Of a DNA stretch of 64,000 nucleotides, positions 44,194-56,432 are shown one piece after another; position 1 is the stretch's first letter, and each line of letters begins with the position of its first letter. Source of the stretch: Chrysoporthe austroafricana (Eukaryota; Ascomycota; Sordariomycetes; Diaporthales; Cryphonectriaceae); the NCBI GenBank assembly GCA_001051155.2, contig JYIP02000004.1:5202383-5266382 (forward strand), written 5' to 3'. The notes under the pieces were generated by a model. That model saw only the letters and a list, made by a program, of their open reading frames with translations, was not told the origin of the DNA and did no database searches. Both the position numbers and the translations under genes were made by a program.

Positions 44194-45348
44194 TTGCTTG
44201 GATGGGGATAACACGGGCCGCAGCCGGTAATGGGGTGCAAGGCGGTTAGCGACACAGGCAGAGTGGTGGGGAGTCGGCTTGGTGTCTGTTACTACCTAGG
44301 TAGTACCGTGGTTGCGGTGCCAAGGGCCTATCAGCGAGATACTTATAGTCATACTATTTTGCTGTCCTTGGATCTGAATTTGAGCAGGTCAGGATATGGA
44401 GTCAGGCATTGTATACCCGGGCAGCTTTGACATCCCGCGATTGGTAATCAGGAGGATTAACCTAATAATTACCACGTAGGCCGGCGGTGATGAAACGGAG
44501 TTCGAAGCTTTGTAATCCTTATTACCTTTGCTCCGCAAGATCGTTCGTCATGCGCACCACCACCACCATCAAATTATATGCTCACTAATCATATACCCCA
44601 TCTCGATGCTAAGACTGCCGGGATACGTGCAAGCAGGAAATCTGGGAACAACATGCGTCGCCATCAGCAAACAGAGCCTTTTGGCAGATTTTGATGGAGG
44701 AGGCAGTGTGGTGTCTGATACACAATACTAGGGTATGGACGCACTGCACAGATCCATTGATAGCTCCATCCCATGGGATAGAGTAAGGGGGCTCTAGTCC
44801 ATCCACTAGGCGAAGACGCTTGTTCGAACTTAGCACATCTTCTCCTGACATGCCGGGAGGACCTAGCTAATAGCCATAACTTGACCGAGGATCTCGAAGG
44901 TGTCCGGTGTCACCCATGTGAAGGATCGTTGCTGGGATCCAAGGCACGGTGGGTCATTTATTGATTAATTACCAGGCAGCCCGAGAGCCATCCTTCAACA
45001 CGCGCATTCAGGATTGGTAATTTCTGACGTCAAGATTGCCAAGGCTCTTAAGGTCGGAGAAGCCAGGCACTAAATGCGTGTGAACCCCACAGACACTTTG
45101 CAGTTCAGTTATCATGGTGGATCCTCCTGCCGGTGTCCCGCACGGGAGACACAACCCGCGAATCCGGCCCGGTCACGAGGACTCTGAATCAACACTCACT
45201 CATCACGCCCTTCTCACTGTGTATATCTGACACAAAAGTGTCTTCTCCTCCGAGCTACGGCAGTGCACGAATCTAGTCCTCTCGACATCACGCTAATCTG
45301 CTCGTCCAAGAGAACGGTTCAGGCCCGTGCCTTGCTTTGAGAGTCAAA
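44194..45348. other. Divergent promoter region
   Basis: Spacer between the divergent Old Yellow Enzyme and AsaB/GA4-desaturase-like genes. No coding signal. Confidence 0.5.
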
Positions 45349-46351
45349 ATGACGACGGGCGTGTTCCGCTACATCGACCCTACCGCCGTAAACCCTTGGG
45401 CCAAGGTCGACACTGATGCAACATCCTTCGAGCGGGTCGAGCGCAAGCGGTCGGTGGCAAATATTCGCGATGCCGGGACTGACTTTGGTGTCGACGTCTC
45501 TGGTTTCGCCGTGTACGAGGCCCCGTCCGATACTGACCCTGCCGTGTTCTTCGCGTCCGACGACACGGAGCTGCGCAGGACGTATTATCCCGAGGTGGAG
45601 CGCTTGCTGGGCGACAAGCTGGGCCCGAACGTCAAGAAGGTCATCATATTCGATCACACCATCCGCCGCCACGACCCGACCTCGCCACGGCAGCCCATCC
45701 AGCAGGTGCACGTCGACCAGACACCCAAAGCTGCCGAGACGAGGGTTAGAAGACATCTCCCCGCCGCCGAGGTGGACGAGCTGCTCCAGAGACGCTACCA
45801 GCTGATTAATGTCTGGCGGCCCATCGGCCACCCGGCGAGTGACTTTCCTCTGGCCGTGATCGACTGGCGCACAACTGGCCCTGAAGACCTCTTCAAGGTT
45901 GACCTGCTGTACCCTGTGCGGAACAGAGACGCCGGGGACGGAAATGACGATCGCGGCAAGGAGATCCTCCCAGATCCAGACAAGGCAAAAGACACCACCG
46001 GCTACGAAGTTAGAGGTGTGCGACGGCCCTACCCGGATTTTTGAGATACAAATTTTTCTTTGGCCATGCACTCCACGGGACGAAATGGCTTTTGCTGACG
46101 GGAATCTCCTGCTAGGCGAAACTTACTCGATCGCACCCAGTACCCGGCACAAGCTGTACTACCAGAAGGATATGACTCCGGACGAAGCCATGCTTATCAA
46201 GTGCTTTGATTCTTGGAGCCAAGGGCAACCGAATGGTAGGGAAGGGGTAGCGGCACTAACACCTCACACGGCGTTCATCGACCCAGCTACGCCTAAAGAC
46301 GCAAAGCCTAGGCAGAGTATCGAGGTTAGGTGTCTAGTCTTTTACGAATGA
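45349..46351 (+). CDS. AsaB / GA4-desaturase-like Fe(II)/2-oxoglutarate oxygenase
   Basis: Belongs to the fungal family annotated as GA4 desaturase, AsaB or methoxylase CmcJ-like, which recurs in metabolite clusters. Model: exons 45349-46015 and 46116-46351, 300 aa, the usual size. The intron (100 nt) has donor GTGTGC, branch CTGAC and acceptor GCTAG, and joins GYEVRG to ETYSIAPSTRHKLYY. Likely iron ligands are His121 and Asp123 in QQVHVDQTP and His273 in PHTAFIDP. Arg288 or Arg294 could bind the 2-oxoglutarate carboxylate. Conserved surroundings: INVWRPI, PLAVIDWRT and KDMTPDEAMLIKCFDS. The start is the first ATG, since the TTG upstream is not credible. Hydroxylation or desaturation of an unknown small molecule is the likely reaction. 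Confidence 0.85.
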
Positions 46352-48172
46352 ACTAATTCTGAAGAAATACGACTTGTTATCGCCACTTGTCGGGTACGAA
46401 ACCCCTCAATGGGGAATCCTCGAGCCTGGATGACTGCCTTTCATGATAAGCGCTCTAATTACTGGTTTTGCGTTGATTTCCCTCAACCACTTGGTCGCCT
46501 CTCTGATATTGGTAGCGTTTAAGCGCTTGCGACCGCCGAGATTCGACTATTTGGAATGAATGCGGTTTGGTGGTTCGCCGAGCCATGGTCTTGTGAGAGA
46601 GTAAGGTCATGATGGCCGGTGCATGCAGAATGCCTCGTCCGTATGGTTCCTCGACACCCGTAACATAGAGTCAACTTGGCAGACAGCTCGAGTCGGCTCG
46701 CGACTCTAGGTAAGGACTCTGTGTAACTATCATCTCAGCGCCCCTCGCCAATAGGAGCGAAGAGGACAGCACGGGCAGGCAATAATATCGGGCCATTGAC
46801 AGTGCTCTATCGACATGATCAGCTGTTTCTACAGAGGGCCAGGCTAGTGCTTGGTCCGGGCATCCGACCGGTCTAGTTATGCCTGTTCACGGGCTCGAAA
46901 TCCAACAACGCCAGCTTTTCTTTTAAGCAGCGGGTTCTTCTTCATCCAGTGAAGCCGCTGATCTGAGTATGCCTTACTTCTCACTGTCTTCCTGAATCTG
47001 AGGCGAATCCATCCATTTGTCATCTGCCTATACCGGTGACGCTGGGGGTACAGACTCAGACAATGCATGAGACTAATCTACTGCTCTCTGCCCTTGTATC
47101 CATCTTAAGGTTCACCGCCGCAAGGCCCATTGTCCACGACACTCGAGGGAAGGACTTGCCTTGCATATATGCCTCCAGGATGCAGTACGAACTTCTGCAC
47201 CACACACCCACTTTCGCAACTAGCCTATTATACGGATGGATATCTTGTTATGCGTCTTTCAACCATCCATACATCGTCGCAAGCGCGCTCTCTTGCCATC
47301 AGGAGTATGTGTGTAATTACGGTGTAGGCATTTAGTGTCAGGAACCTCATGATTCGAGTCGCAGTAATTGAGGACAAGTGACAGGACACGAAGGACGGAA
47401 TGGTGGAGAAGAAACCCGACCAGCCGGAGCCGGATGCAGATGGTTTTGTCTCAACGTGGCCCTGGACATAGCAGATGGCTCCTGTAGTATAAAGGGAGCG
47501 GTGGCTCGTTATGGTGTTGGCGAAATTGGAGGAGCGGTGGGCGTAAAGGTCAGGGAAGGAAACGTGAGAAGGGTCTAGACTCGGGACCCGCGCCCAGCTT
47601 GAGGTTGAGTACGATCGTGAGTGGCGGCCGTTGGCTTGCGGCACAGATTTCTGTGCTAATGCGTGCTTGGCTATTACTTTGTAGCGACGAGATGATCACA
47701 ATAGAAAATGGGGGGGGGGGTAAGATAATTAATGCGGTGACTCCGTATCCGAGCTAGATTGTAATGATGTACTCAGTCCATCAGTGTTATTGTTTTGTAT
47801 GGAACTGACAATCTAAATGCTAAGCCCGGGTCAACAAAGGTCACGCGAAATTAGTAGTGCATCTGTAGTCTTATCTGTAAGCACTTGGACAAGACCAGGT
47901 GATTTTCGAAAATGCGCGAGAACTGGATAAAGTTTTAGAAGAATTGGCCTTTTCCTAGTTGCATTAATTACTGATGCTCGGCATTCCCGTTTGGGACGAA
48001 GTTAGCGTGAACGTGTATTAAACCAGGAGTTAGCCGTGCATAGAGCTGCCACTTGCCATCCCAGACCATTTATTTTGAGAAGCAGAAAATACTGGGGTAA
48101 TGACCTGGTGAGCGCTCTCGTTCAGTAAAGCCTCTTTTCCCGCTCGAGAATCCCCCTCAGACCAAACCCAGA
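46352..48172. other. Gene-free spacer inside the cluster
   Basis: I find no supported gene in 1.8 kb. There is a G run at 47710-47719. Short frames lack motifs. This gap might separate the Old Yellow Enzyme/oxygenase pair from the rest of the block. Confidence 0.5.
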
Positions 48173-50118
48173 ATGATTTTCAGACCGAACGCATCCTTGC
48201 CGGAGCTGCCCCGGGTACCTGATACCGTCCCGCTGGTCGACTTCCTCTTCGATGAGCAGTACGGAAGATGCCCTCTGTCGGAGTCCCTGGATCCTTATGT
48301 GTGTGGAACCAGCGGCTTCAGGGTCTCAGCGATTGCGCAGAAGCAGCGTGTGAACTTACTTGCGCGGGCCTTGAGTCGGGAACTCGGCTGGCGTGTGAAT
48401 CAGGGCTCCGCCTTCGACAAAGTAGTCGGAATGTTTGCTCTCAACAATGTAAGTTAGCAAGTATCTGCTCGAAAAAGGATCAATAGTTATTCTGTCACCG
48501 CTTTCTGTGGTTCATAGCTGAAGGTGGACGGCGCTGATAGATTGATTTCATGACCGTTTCTCACGCTGTGCTCCGTCTCAATGGCGTCGTCTCCCTGGCC
48601 AATGCGTTATACAACGCAGAGGAACTGGCACATCAATTGAAGACCTCTCGGTGCAAGGCTCTTTTTACCGTACAAGCCCTTCTTCCGGTAGCTCTGCTGG
48701 CGGCCGACGCCGCTGGTATCCCGAAGGATCGGATCTATGTCATCGAAATGACGGGTGACGAAACAAGTTCTGAGGTCACGGCAAGATTCAAAACCTTCGA
48801 ACAGTTACTACAGGAGGGAAAGATGTTGGCAGAACTTCCACCAATAGTCTGGGAACAAGGTCAAGGGGGTAGACAGACTGCGTTTCTTTGCTATTCAAGC
48901 GGCACGTCTGGCTTGCCGGTAAGTCAGGATGCAAATTTGTGTAGTACAGGGTACTGACATGACGTTATTCTATATCAAGAAAGCAGTAATGATATCCCAC
49001 AAGAATGTGATCGCCAACATTATGCAGCTTACTCTCTTCGATCTGTCAGACCGCGACAGAATCAGGCCCGGGTACAAAGACGTTGCACTTGGTCTACTTC
49101 CCCAGTCTCATATCTTTGGCCTTGTAATCATCTCTCACCTTTCGACATATCGTGGCGACTCAGTCATTGTGCTCTCCAAATTTGTTTTAGACACTTACCT
49201 AAGGACAATCGAAAAGTATAAGATCAACACCTTGTACCTTGTCCCGCCGATAATCATCGCGATGATTAACAGCTTTGAAGCTCTGAGAGGATTCGACCTT
49301 ACATGCATCAGGCGTCTCTGGATCGGCGCAGCCCCATTAGCACCCGAAGCAACGTCGGCGCTGTTGTCTTGCTATCCCTCGTGGACGCTCACTCTTGGCT
49401 ACGGCATGACAGAAACCTGCGTTTGTGTCACCAGCCAGACGCCACAAGACATAGTTCTGGGAAGTTCTGGGTGGATCTTACCTGGTTTTGAGATTCTACT
49501 GTTAGATGAATCAGGAAACAGGATCTCAGGTTATGATCAACCAGGCGAGGTGCTTGTTAAATCACCCACCGTTGTCCTAGGATATTTAAACAACGACTCT
49601 GCGAATCGAGAAACGTTTGTTGAAATGCCCGAGGGCAGATTTATCAAGACTGGCGACGTGGGTTTACTTCGAATGGCACCAAACGGGGTCGAGCATCTGT
49701 GGATTGTGGATCGCATCAAAGAATTGATCAAAGTAAAGGTATGAGAGGGGGGGGGGAGGGATTGGTCCGCCCTCATTAGTGTGTCCGAGTCTTACTAATA
49801 ATTATTGGGTTATAGGGTCACCAAGTCGCTCCGGCTGAGCTCGAGGCATGTCTCTTGGGGCACCCCTCCGTGGCGGACTGTGCTGTGGTTTCCGTACCAG
49901 ACACCCGCACTGGCGAAGCTCCCAAGGCATTCGTGGTGAAACGGGGGAAATGTTCTGAGGGGGAGCTCCAGCAATTTGTCCAAGAGAGGAAAGCATCACA
50001 CAAATGGATCGGGGGTGGAATTAACTTCATAGACAGCATTCCAAAGTCACCGTCCGGCAAGATTCTAAGGCGACTTCTGCAAGACCGTGAGAAGGCACGG
50101 CGGACATACAAGCTGTAA
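48173..50118 (+). CDS. Acyl-CoA ligase (4-coumarate-CoA ligase-like)
   Basis: AMP-forming enzyme that activates a carboxylic acid with ATP and joins it to CoA. Model: exons 48173-48448, 48541-48918, 48980-49738 and 49816-50118, 571 aa, with three phase-0 introns. Junctions rebuild family sequence: NN-IDFMTVSHAV, SSGTSGLP-KAVMISHKNV and LIKVK-GHQVAPAELEACL. The P-loop SSGTSGLPK is at 211-219. YGMTETC, TGDVG, DRIKELIKVK and the C-terminal catalytic lysine in PKSPSGKILRR are all present. The protein ends in YKL, which only loosely resembles a peroxisomal PTS1 signal. In this block it could activate the hydroxy acid freed from a lactone or ester, leading to beta-oxidation. The third intron carries a run of G. 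Confidence 0.92.
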
Positions 50119-50590
50119 GGATGGATTAAGGTTATACGAATATCATACAGACAGAATGTTATAGATGTACATATAAATACATCAAGGGATGGCCTGGGCA
50201 ATTTTTATTATCAGCTTAGATAACTACTCCAAAGTCATGAAGACAGTCTGAGTATCTCCTCAAGTACGTACCTCAAAAGGCGAAGAAAGGGTTGATATTA
50301 ACTTTGTTTAAATTCACAGATACATGCCTGAATTGTTACATAAAGCCCTCGAAATTCATCAATCATCTACCAGTCATGTTGATCATTCGCTTGGACTGTT
50401 GAAAACTCGTCGGTAATTACAATTGCGTCGGCAGAGCCGAACGAGGTAAGCCGTCGAAGGATACAAAACACACCAAACTTTCAAGGCTGCTAGAAATACC
50501 ACAGGTCCCCCATAGGTCCGTCATATGAATTAATTCGTAATCAGCTAAACAGCCCCCCCCCCCCAAAGAGAGTAAAGTAATTTCGAGATC
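50119..50590. other. Intergenic
   Basis: Short AT-rich spacer between two same-strand genes, with a C run at 50552-50563. No coding signal. Confidence 0.5.
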
Positions 50591-52068
50591 ATGGCGCCCG
50601 ACATTCCAGCTACCATGTGGGCGTGGCGGAAACATAGAGGCAGCACAATCCCGGTGAGACGTCTAGCAATTTCTCGCGTCGCTGTGCACCATCACTGACT
50701 GCTGGAAGGTCTGGGAGGAGGTTCCTGTCCCGAAGGCACCTTCTACTGGTGTTCTTTGTAAGTTGTTGGCTTCCGGGGGTAGGTTTAAAGAATATATTTC
50801 TTAGCAAATGTCACCTATTCGGGCGTTGGTGTAGCCATCCGCTAGTCACTTGACCCGCTGATCCGACCTTTTTACTCTCCTCCCTAGTCTGCCGCAGTGA
50901 CCATTATTTGCTCAATTTGGAAGACAATCGACCATGGTTTCAAGACAAGTTCACTCTTGTGAGTCGCATGGATGGGGAATGTGTCACTCCTCCCCGTTTT
51001 CTCAGGGATCCTAAGATGACCTATTTCAGGGCCACGAAGGGTGCGGAAAGATCGTCAGTATGGGTATTGAGGTTCAAGATTCTAAGTACCATGTGGTAAG
51101 CAACGACAGATATGGCCAATGTCTGTTGGTGGCGCCAACTCGCCTCCTTTGCTCACATATGATTTGACTGGTCGTCAGGGTGATGTAGTGGCTCTGCACG
51201 CGGTTCCAGGCTGCGGCAAGGCGGACTGCCCAGAATGTTTGCGTGATCTTTCTCAACTTTGTGAGCGTGGCCAACATTCCGGGATCGGTCAGGATGGGTT
51301 CTACGCACCTTATGCAGCGGTTGACATCAGAGGTCTCGCTCTTGTACCCGAGGGAGTGAGTCCGGCTGAAGCAGCAGTTGCCACGGACGCCGTATTGACA
51401 GCCTACCATGCCATTAAACGCCGGGCTGAGGTGAAGAAGACGGAAACGGTTTTCTTATTTGGTTTAGGTGGCCTTGGCTTCAACGCTCTTCAGATTCTTC
51501 TCACAATTGGTGCAAGAGTTGTTATATCAGACATTCGTGAAAACATACTCGAGGATGCTGCGAAACTTGGTATTCCGGTAGCCGATATCGTCCCTCAAGG
51601 AGAGTCGGTGCAGAATTTCGTCAACGCAAACAACTTGGCTGGAAAGATCGATACAGTCTTGGATTTTGTCGGCACGCATCAAACAATTGAGGATGCACAA
51701 TACATCGGTATGTGTGAAGAACTGGTGCAAATAATCGATTCGTGTCTTTGATTAACACGGAGTCAATAGTTCGTCGCGGTGGGAAGCTTGTGTGCATTGG
51801 CACTCTTGATACAGAAAACACGGTTTATATGAAGATTGGCATCAGGAAAAGACTGAGTATTATCTTTTCCTATGGTGGACAGGTGAAGGACTTGCAGGAA
51901 GTGCTGCAGCACATTGCTACAGGAGATATCAAACCTCGAGTTGAGACTGCAAGTTTGAAAGATTTCCCGGCAATCCTCAAAGATCTGGGGGACGGCAAGA
52001 TCCGGTCCCGCATAGCACTAATTCACGAAGGAGAAGGACACGACTACTTAGATAGCTCCTTGACGTAG
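50591..52068 (+). CDS. Zinc-dependent medium-chain alcohol dehydrogenase
   Basis: Oxidises an alcohol to a ketone or aldehyde with NAD(P)+. Model with six exons: 50591-50653, 50709-50778, 50888-50958, 51030-51095, 51179-51707 and 51770-52068, 365 aa. Every junction keeps the frame, and together they rebuild LASGVCRSDHYLL, KFTLGHEGCGKIV and YHVGDVVALHAVPGCG. Catalytic zinc ligands are Cys46, His70 (with Glu71). The structural-zinc lobe has C102, C107, C110 and C118, with a slightly unusual first spacing. The nucleotide-binding glycines are in GLGGLGFNALQ. The first four exons are very short (63-71 nt), so automatic gene callers could miss the N-terminus. It lies between the acyl-CoA ligase and the SDR. 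Confidence 0.9.
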
Positions 52069-52176
52069 CTTTCCGCTAAGTAATCCAAGCACGATGACAA
52101 ATTTTGATCATTTCGTTGCTTCCTGAGAGAGGGTTCCATCCAGAGACTTTCCGCTCCTTAGAAGAGAGCAGTCGTA

Positions 52177-53094
52177 TTAATATTTGGGCATATTGAACCC
52201 TACCGCCGCTGTTGTTCCAGCATCAACCGGGAGAGCGACTCCCGTTATCCACCGTGCATGATTACTGGCGAGAAATGCCACAGCACAAGCGCAATCCCAG
52301 CCACTACCCTCGGTGCCTAGTAAGCTCCTGGCCTGTCTTGCTGCCCTAACTTCTTCGCTCATTCCACCCGAGTACATCATTGGTGTATATAACATCTCAA
52401 GTTACAAGAGAGTCAGTCTCATGACTTTAGCGTCTTGACGTCGATATTCAGGCTGTGTGTATCGTGAACTCACCCCGGGACATACGCAGTTGACTCTGAT
52501 ACCGTCTTTGGCGTGGTGTGCTGCCATAGCCCGTGTCATATTGACCACAGCACCCTTGCTTGTGGGATATAGGAGATGTGGTGTTCCGCCTCTCAACCCC
52601 GCTACGCTGCCGATGTTGATAATCACCCCCTTGTTCTCCTCGCCATCGTTTTTTAACATGACAGGAAGGGCATATTTGGCCATAAGTACCATACTCGAAA
52701 CGTTGATCTCCAGACCTTTGGCCCACTGCTCCATGTCTACCTCGACGGCCGTGCCTTGAGCTCCCATTACACCAACGTTGTTGACGAGGATGTCTAAACG
52801 GCCAAACTCCTTCACCGCGAGCTGCACAATAGCCTCGCAATCTTCCGCTTTGGTGACGTCCCCCCGGGCAGCGATGGTTTCTCCACGTCCAGGCTTCGAG
52901 TTTGCCATGTAACAAGTTTTCTCGGCCCATGATTGCTCAAGGTCAACGCATATCACCTTGCACCCTTCGTTAGCGAGCATAATAGAGGTGGCCCTTCCAT
53001 TTCCAATCCCACTCTCTGCGCTCCCAGCGCCGGTGACAATTGCGACCTTGCCGTTTAGGTTTCGAGAAGGAGGGTCCGGACAGAGATGTGACAT
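52177..53094 (-). CDS. Short-chain dehydrogenase/reductase (SDR)
   Basis: Classical SDR oxidoreductase interconverting alcohols and ketones with NAD(P)(H). Model: exons 53094-52474 and 52395-52177, 279 aa. The Rossmann motif TGAGSAESGIGNG is at 21-33, DVTKAED and NNVG follow, Ser163 is catalytic, and YPTSK holds Tyr176 and Lys180. The C-terminal exon carries MLYTPMMYSGGMSEEV and the terminal PVDAGTTAAVGF typical of the family. The 78-nt intron has a good GTGAGT donor and CTGAC branch, but the only acceptor that keeps the protein is TTGAG, a rare 3' site. It is convergent with the ADH gene, 108 bases away. Together with ADH it gives the block two possible alcohol-oxidising enzymes. Confidence 0.9.
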
Positions 53095-53402
53095 GATAGC
53101 CCGGATTGAGTATGATATTGAGTGACAGAAGTGTTCGGCTCTCTGATCCCCTTCTAGGCATGCCAGATTTATAAATTTGCATTCACGTCGAAGTTGTCCT
53201 ACACCGCTCTAGGCGGGGTTCCACCGACGCGCTGAGCCACTATGTCGTAGATAAGCATGCGGTTAACCACTCTGGGATATCCGCGACAATCGCCGGCTGA
53301 TGTTTTCAACCTCTATTGATGCTTTTGCTCTAAGCCCATTCCTGATGCTTTGACCGCCCTTGAGTGCATACGAAACTGCAAACAGGTCGATTCCCTTACA
53401 CA
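53095..53402. promoter_or_regulatory. SDR / hydrolase divergent promoter
   Basis: Only 308 bases separate the start codons of the divergent SDR and HSL-type hydrolase genes, so the two probably share control elements. I cannot name a specific binding site. Confidence 0.5.
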
Positions 53403-54525
53403 ATGTGCGATTTTTCATGTTACGGCGGACGTAGCGATGAGTGGCTTGTAGTGGAGGCGGACCTACCCCCCTCATCCACTGTGAGTGGTCAAGACGTGCT
53501 CGAGCGCAGGGCATTGATGAACAAGGGTCGGGAAGAGGTAGCTGCCAGAGACATGGAAGCGCTAGTTGGCAAAGTCAAAACATACGATCACTCAGTCCCG
53601 ACCCGTGATGGCCAGAAAATTGAGGTGAGAAGCTATCGACCGACTCTCGCTGGTAGTGACGGGAAATTGCCTGTCTACATGCATCTGCATGGAGGTGGAT
53701 TTCTATTCGGCACCCTTGATTCCGAGGACGCTGTTTGTGCTCGTATAGCCATCAACACTAGTGTCGTCGTACTGAACGTGAATTATCGGCACACCCCTGA
53801 GTTCACGTACCCGACGGCATGGAACGACGCCGAGGATGCTTTCGTGTGGCTTCACGCCAATGTTGATGGGCTGAGGGGCAATAGTCAGCAGGTGGTAGTA
53901 GGAGGCATCTCAGCGGGCGGTCAGCTAACCGCGGCTCTCGTTCTTGGGAAGCATCTTCATGCCTTGGGAGCAGCAGCTCAGGCGTGTCCTCCTATTGCTG
54001 GCCAGGTCTTGATGATACCATGCTTGGTACATATGGACTGCTACGAAAGTCATATGTCCCGTATGAAGGACCTATCAGTGGCGTCATATCATGAGAACGA
54101 AAACGCTCCGATATTGCCAAAAACCATCATCAAGATGTTTGTCGGCCTTCTGGATATCGACAATCCAGATCCCAAGGACCTTATGTTGAATCCCGGAAAT
54201 GTTTCCTCCGAGAGTGTTAAAGGTCTCCCTCCAACAACAATCGGAGTTGCTGGCTTGGACCCTTTGAGAGATGAAGGCTTGTTATACGCCAAAATGCTTT
54301 CAGAAGTTGGGTGAGTGCTGTAGGTCATATCCTTTGTGTTCAATGTTGACAGCATCCAGGGTCCCAACGAGGACGCACGTTTTCAAAGGCCTACCTCACG
54401 GCTTCAGACGGTTTGGAGAAAGATTGAGTGAGTGCAAAAGGTGGGACGAAGTAATGGAAAATGGAATAAAATGGGCTTTGGGGAAGCCTGCAGCCACTGG
54501 AGAATTTGTTATTGAGCGAGTTTGA
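53403..54525 (+). CDS. HSL-type alpha/beta-hydrolase (soluble esterase)
   Basis: Serine carboxylesterase of the hormone-sensitive lipase family. Model: exons 53403-54310 and 54360-54525, 357 aa. The intron is only 49 nt, with donor GTGAGT and acceptor TCCAG, and joins MLSEVG to VPTRTHVFKGLPHGF. The oxyanion motif HGGGF lies at 96-100, the nucleophile Ser170 is in GGISAGG, the acid is in the GLDPLRDEG segment and His is in LPHGF. No signal peptide or anchor is visible, unlike the hydrolase at 23354-24668. The ATG at 53403 starts a typical leader (MCDFSCYGGRSDEW). Placed between an SDR and a Baeyer-Villiger enzyme, it is a good candidate for cleaving the ester or lactone the latter makes; that role is inferred. 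Confidence 0.9.
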
Positions 54526-54713
54526 AACCGTAGTTTCGTCTTTCAGCACAGTGCCAGGCACCTTTTTTTGTTTTTATTTCTAATTTTTTTTTTGTTCTCC
54601 GATGAGTCTGTAAAGAGACCCAACCCCTACACAAAAAAGTTGTTCTAGGGGCAAAAGATGTCGTAATATACAAAGTGAATTATGCGCCTATATCATCCAC
54701 AGCGTTGCACAAC

Positions 54714-56432
54714 TCAACTAAGCATGAAATCAGAGTAACGCCTCGCCTTCACCTCATCGCATCGCTTCCTATAACCTGGCGCAGGGCCGTTATACCGTGT
54801 CATTGACCGTTTTTGTTTTTGCTTCAGATTTTTGTTCACCCCAGTCATCCAGGAATCCACCTCATTCGCCAGAAGACCTTGACCACACTGCCACACATGT
54901 TCTGTCCAGTCTCGCATCCCCTTCTCTGTTGCTTCTACATATGTTAGTTTATGATCTCGCGCATAGCGGATCATATCAGCAGTCCAGTCGACTGCGTACT
55001 CGATGCTGCGCGGGATGTTACCAAACATCTGGTGTGGTCCCATAATCATGAACATGTTGGGGAAGCCCTTGACAGTCAGGCCCAGGAATGTTCGGATACC
55101 TCCACTCCAGACGTCTGTGAGCTTGATACCATCAATACCTTGGAAATCAACCGAACTGAAGGAACCAGTTACTGCGTCGAAACCGGTAGCGTAGATGATG
55201 GCATCGAATTCGAAGTCCTCAAATCGCGTCTTGATTCCCTTTTCGGTAATTCTCTCAATCGGGTCGTCATTTAAGTCCACGAGTCTCACATTAGCCTGAT
55301 TGTATGCCTCGTAATAACCGCTCTCAAGGGGAACACGTCGGGTTCCAAACCCATGGTTCTTGGGAATTAGCTTTTCAGCTAGTTCTGGATCCTTAATCCG
55401 CTGGCGGATCTTGTTGGCTTGAAATTCGCTGTACAGCCGATTTGCCTCCTTGTCGGTGTAGATATCACCTGATATGCTCAAAACTTTGGCAAACCCTGGG
55501 AGTGAGTACAAGTACTCCCAGTGTTTTAATCGCTCCTCCTCTGACATGTCGAAGACGCTCCTAGTATCGCTGACATGGATGAAACACGAGTAAGAGTTAA
55601 GGCATTGTCGAAATATTTCTGGGTAGCGTTTCCTGATGTCTGACATCTCTTTGGAGCTGATTTTGGTATTGCGGAGTGGGGCGGTCCAGTTGGGCGTGCG
55701 CTGGAATACTGTTAAGCTATCGACAGTCTTGTAAATTTCCTGGATCGTCTGAATGGCAGTCGCGCCTGTCCCAATGATACCAACGTGTTTACCGCTTAGA
55801 GTCGATCTCTCGTCTGGCCATCGTGCAGTGTGCCATGCTTCGCCCTTGTAGTCATTGACGCCAGGTATGTTGGGGAATGTGGGCTCGTTGAGAATCCCCA
55901 TAGCTGTGACGAGGAAGCGACATGAATACTTCCCGCCGTTGGCGTCAATTAACAACCATGAGTTAGTGTCTTGATTGAAATGGGCGGACTTGATTCGCGT
56001 GTTGAAGGTCATGTCTTTCTTGAGGTCGAACTTCTCGGTGAGATATTGAATATACCGCAAGGTCTCGGGCTGAGGTGAAAAGTGCTCAGTCCACGCCCAC
56101 TCATCGAGTACTTCCTGTGAGAACGAAAATATATAGGAGTAGCTCTCTGAGTCAAAACGAGCCCCAGGATAGCGGTTCCTATCGCAGCCTGATCAAATCT
56201 TGTTTCTTCTGTCATGCCTATGAGGAAGTGCCTACCAGAACCACGTTCCGCCTTCAGCTTCGCCGGCTTCGAGGACTCTGGCGCTAATGCCGAGGTCTCG
56301 CATTCGAAGCAGAGAGTAGATGCCGCTGAGACCAGCCCCGACAATGATCACATCATAATCAAAGTCTTGGGTGGTTGGTACGGAACCAGGGAGAATGTTC
56401 GTGGACTTGCTTTGGTAGTTTGTTTGCTCCAT
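54714..56432 (-). CDS. Baeyer-Villiger flavin monooxygenase
   Basis: FAD/NADPH class B monooxygenase that inserts oxygen next to a ketone carbonyl, making an ester or lactone. Model: exons 56432-56236 and 56178-54714, 553 aa. The intron is 57 nt, donor GTAGGC, acceptor GATAG, and joins GGTWFW to NRYPGARFDSESY. The FAD motif GAGLSG is at 32-37, and the NADPH Rossmann motif GIIGTGATA is near 199-207. The Baeyer-Villiger fingerprint F-x-G-x3-H-x3-W-P is present at 176-187 as YKGEAWHTARWP, with Tyr replacing the first Phe. The usual YxYxF substrate-loop region (ESYSYIFSFS) follows WNRYPG. Its tail lies 189 bases from the convergent hydrolase gene. It is the key enzyme for reading this block as cyclic or branched ketone breakdown. 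Confidence 0.94.
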
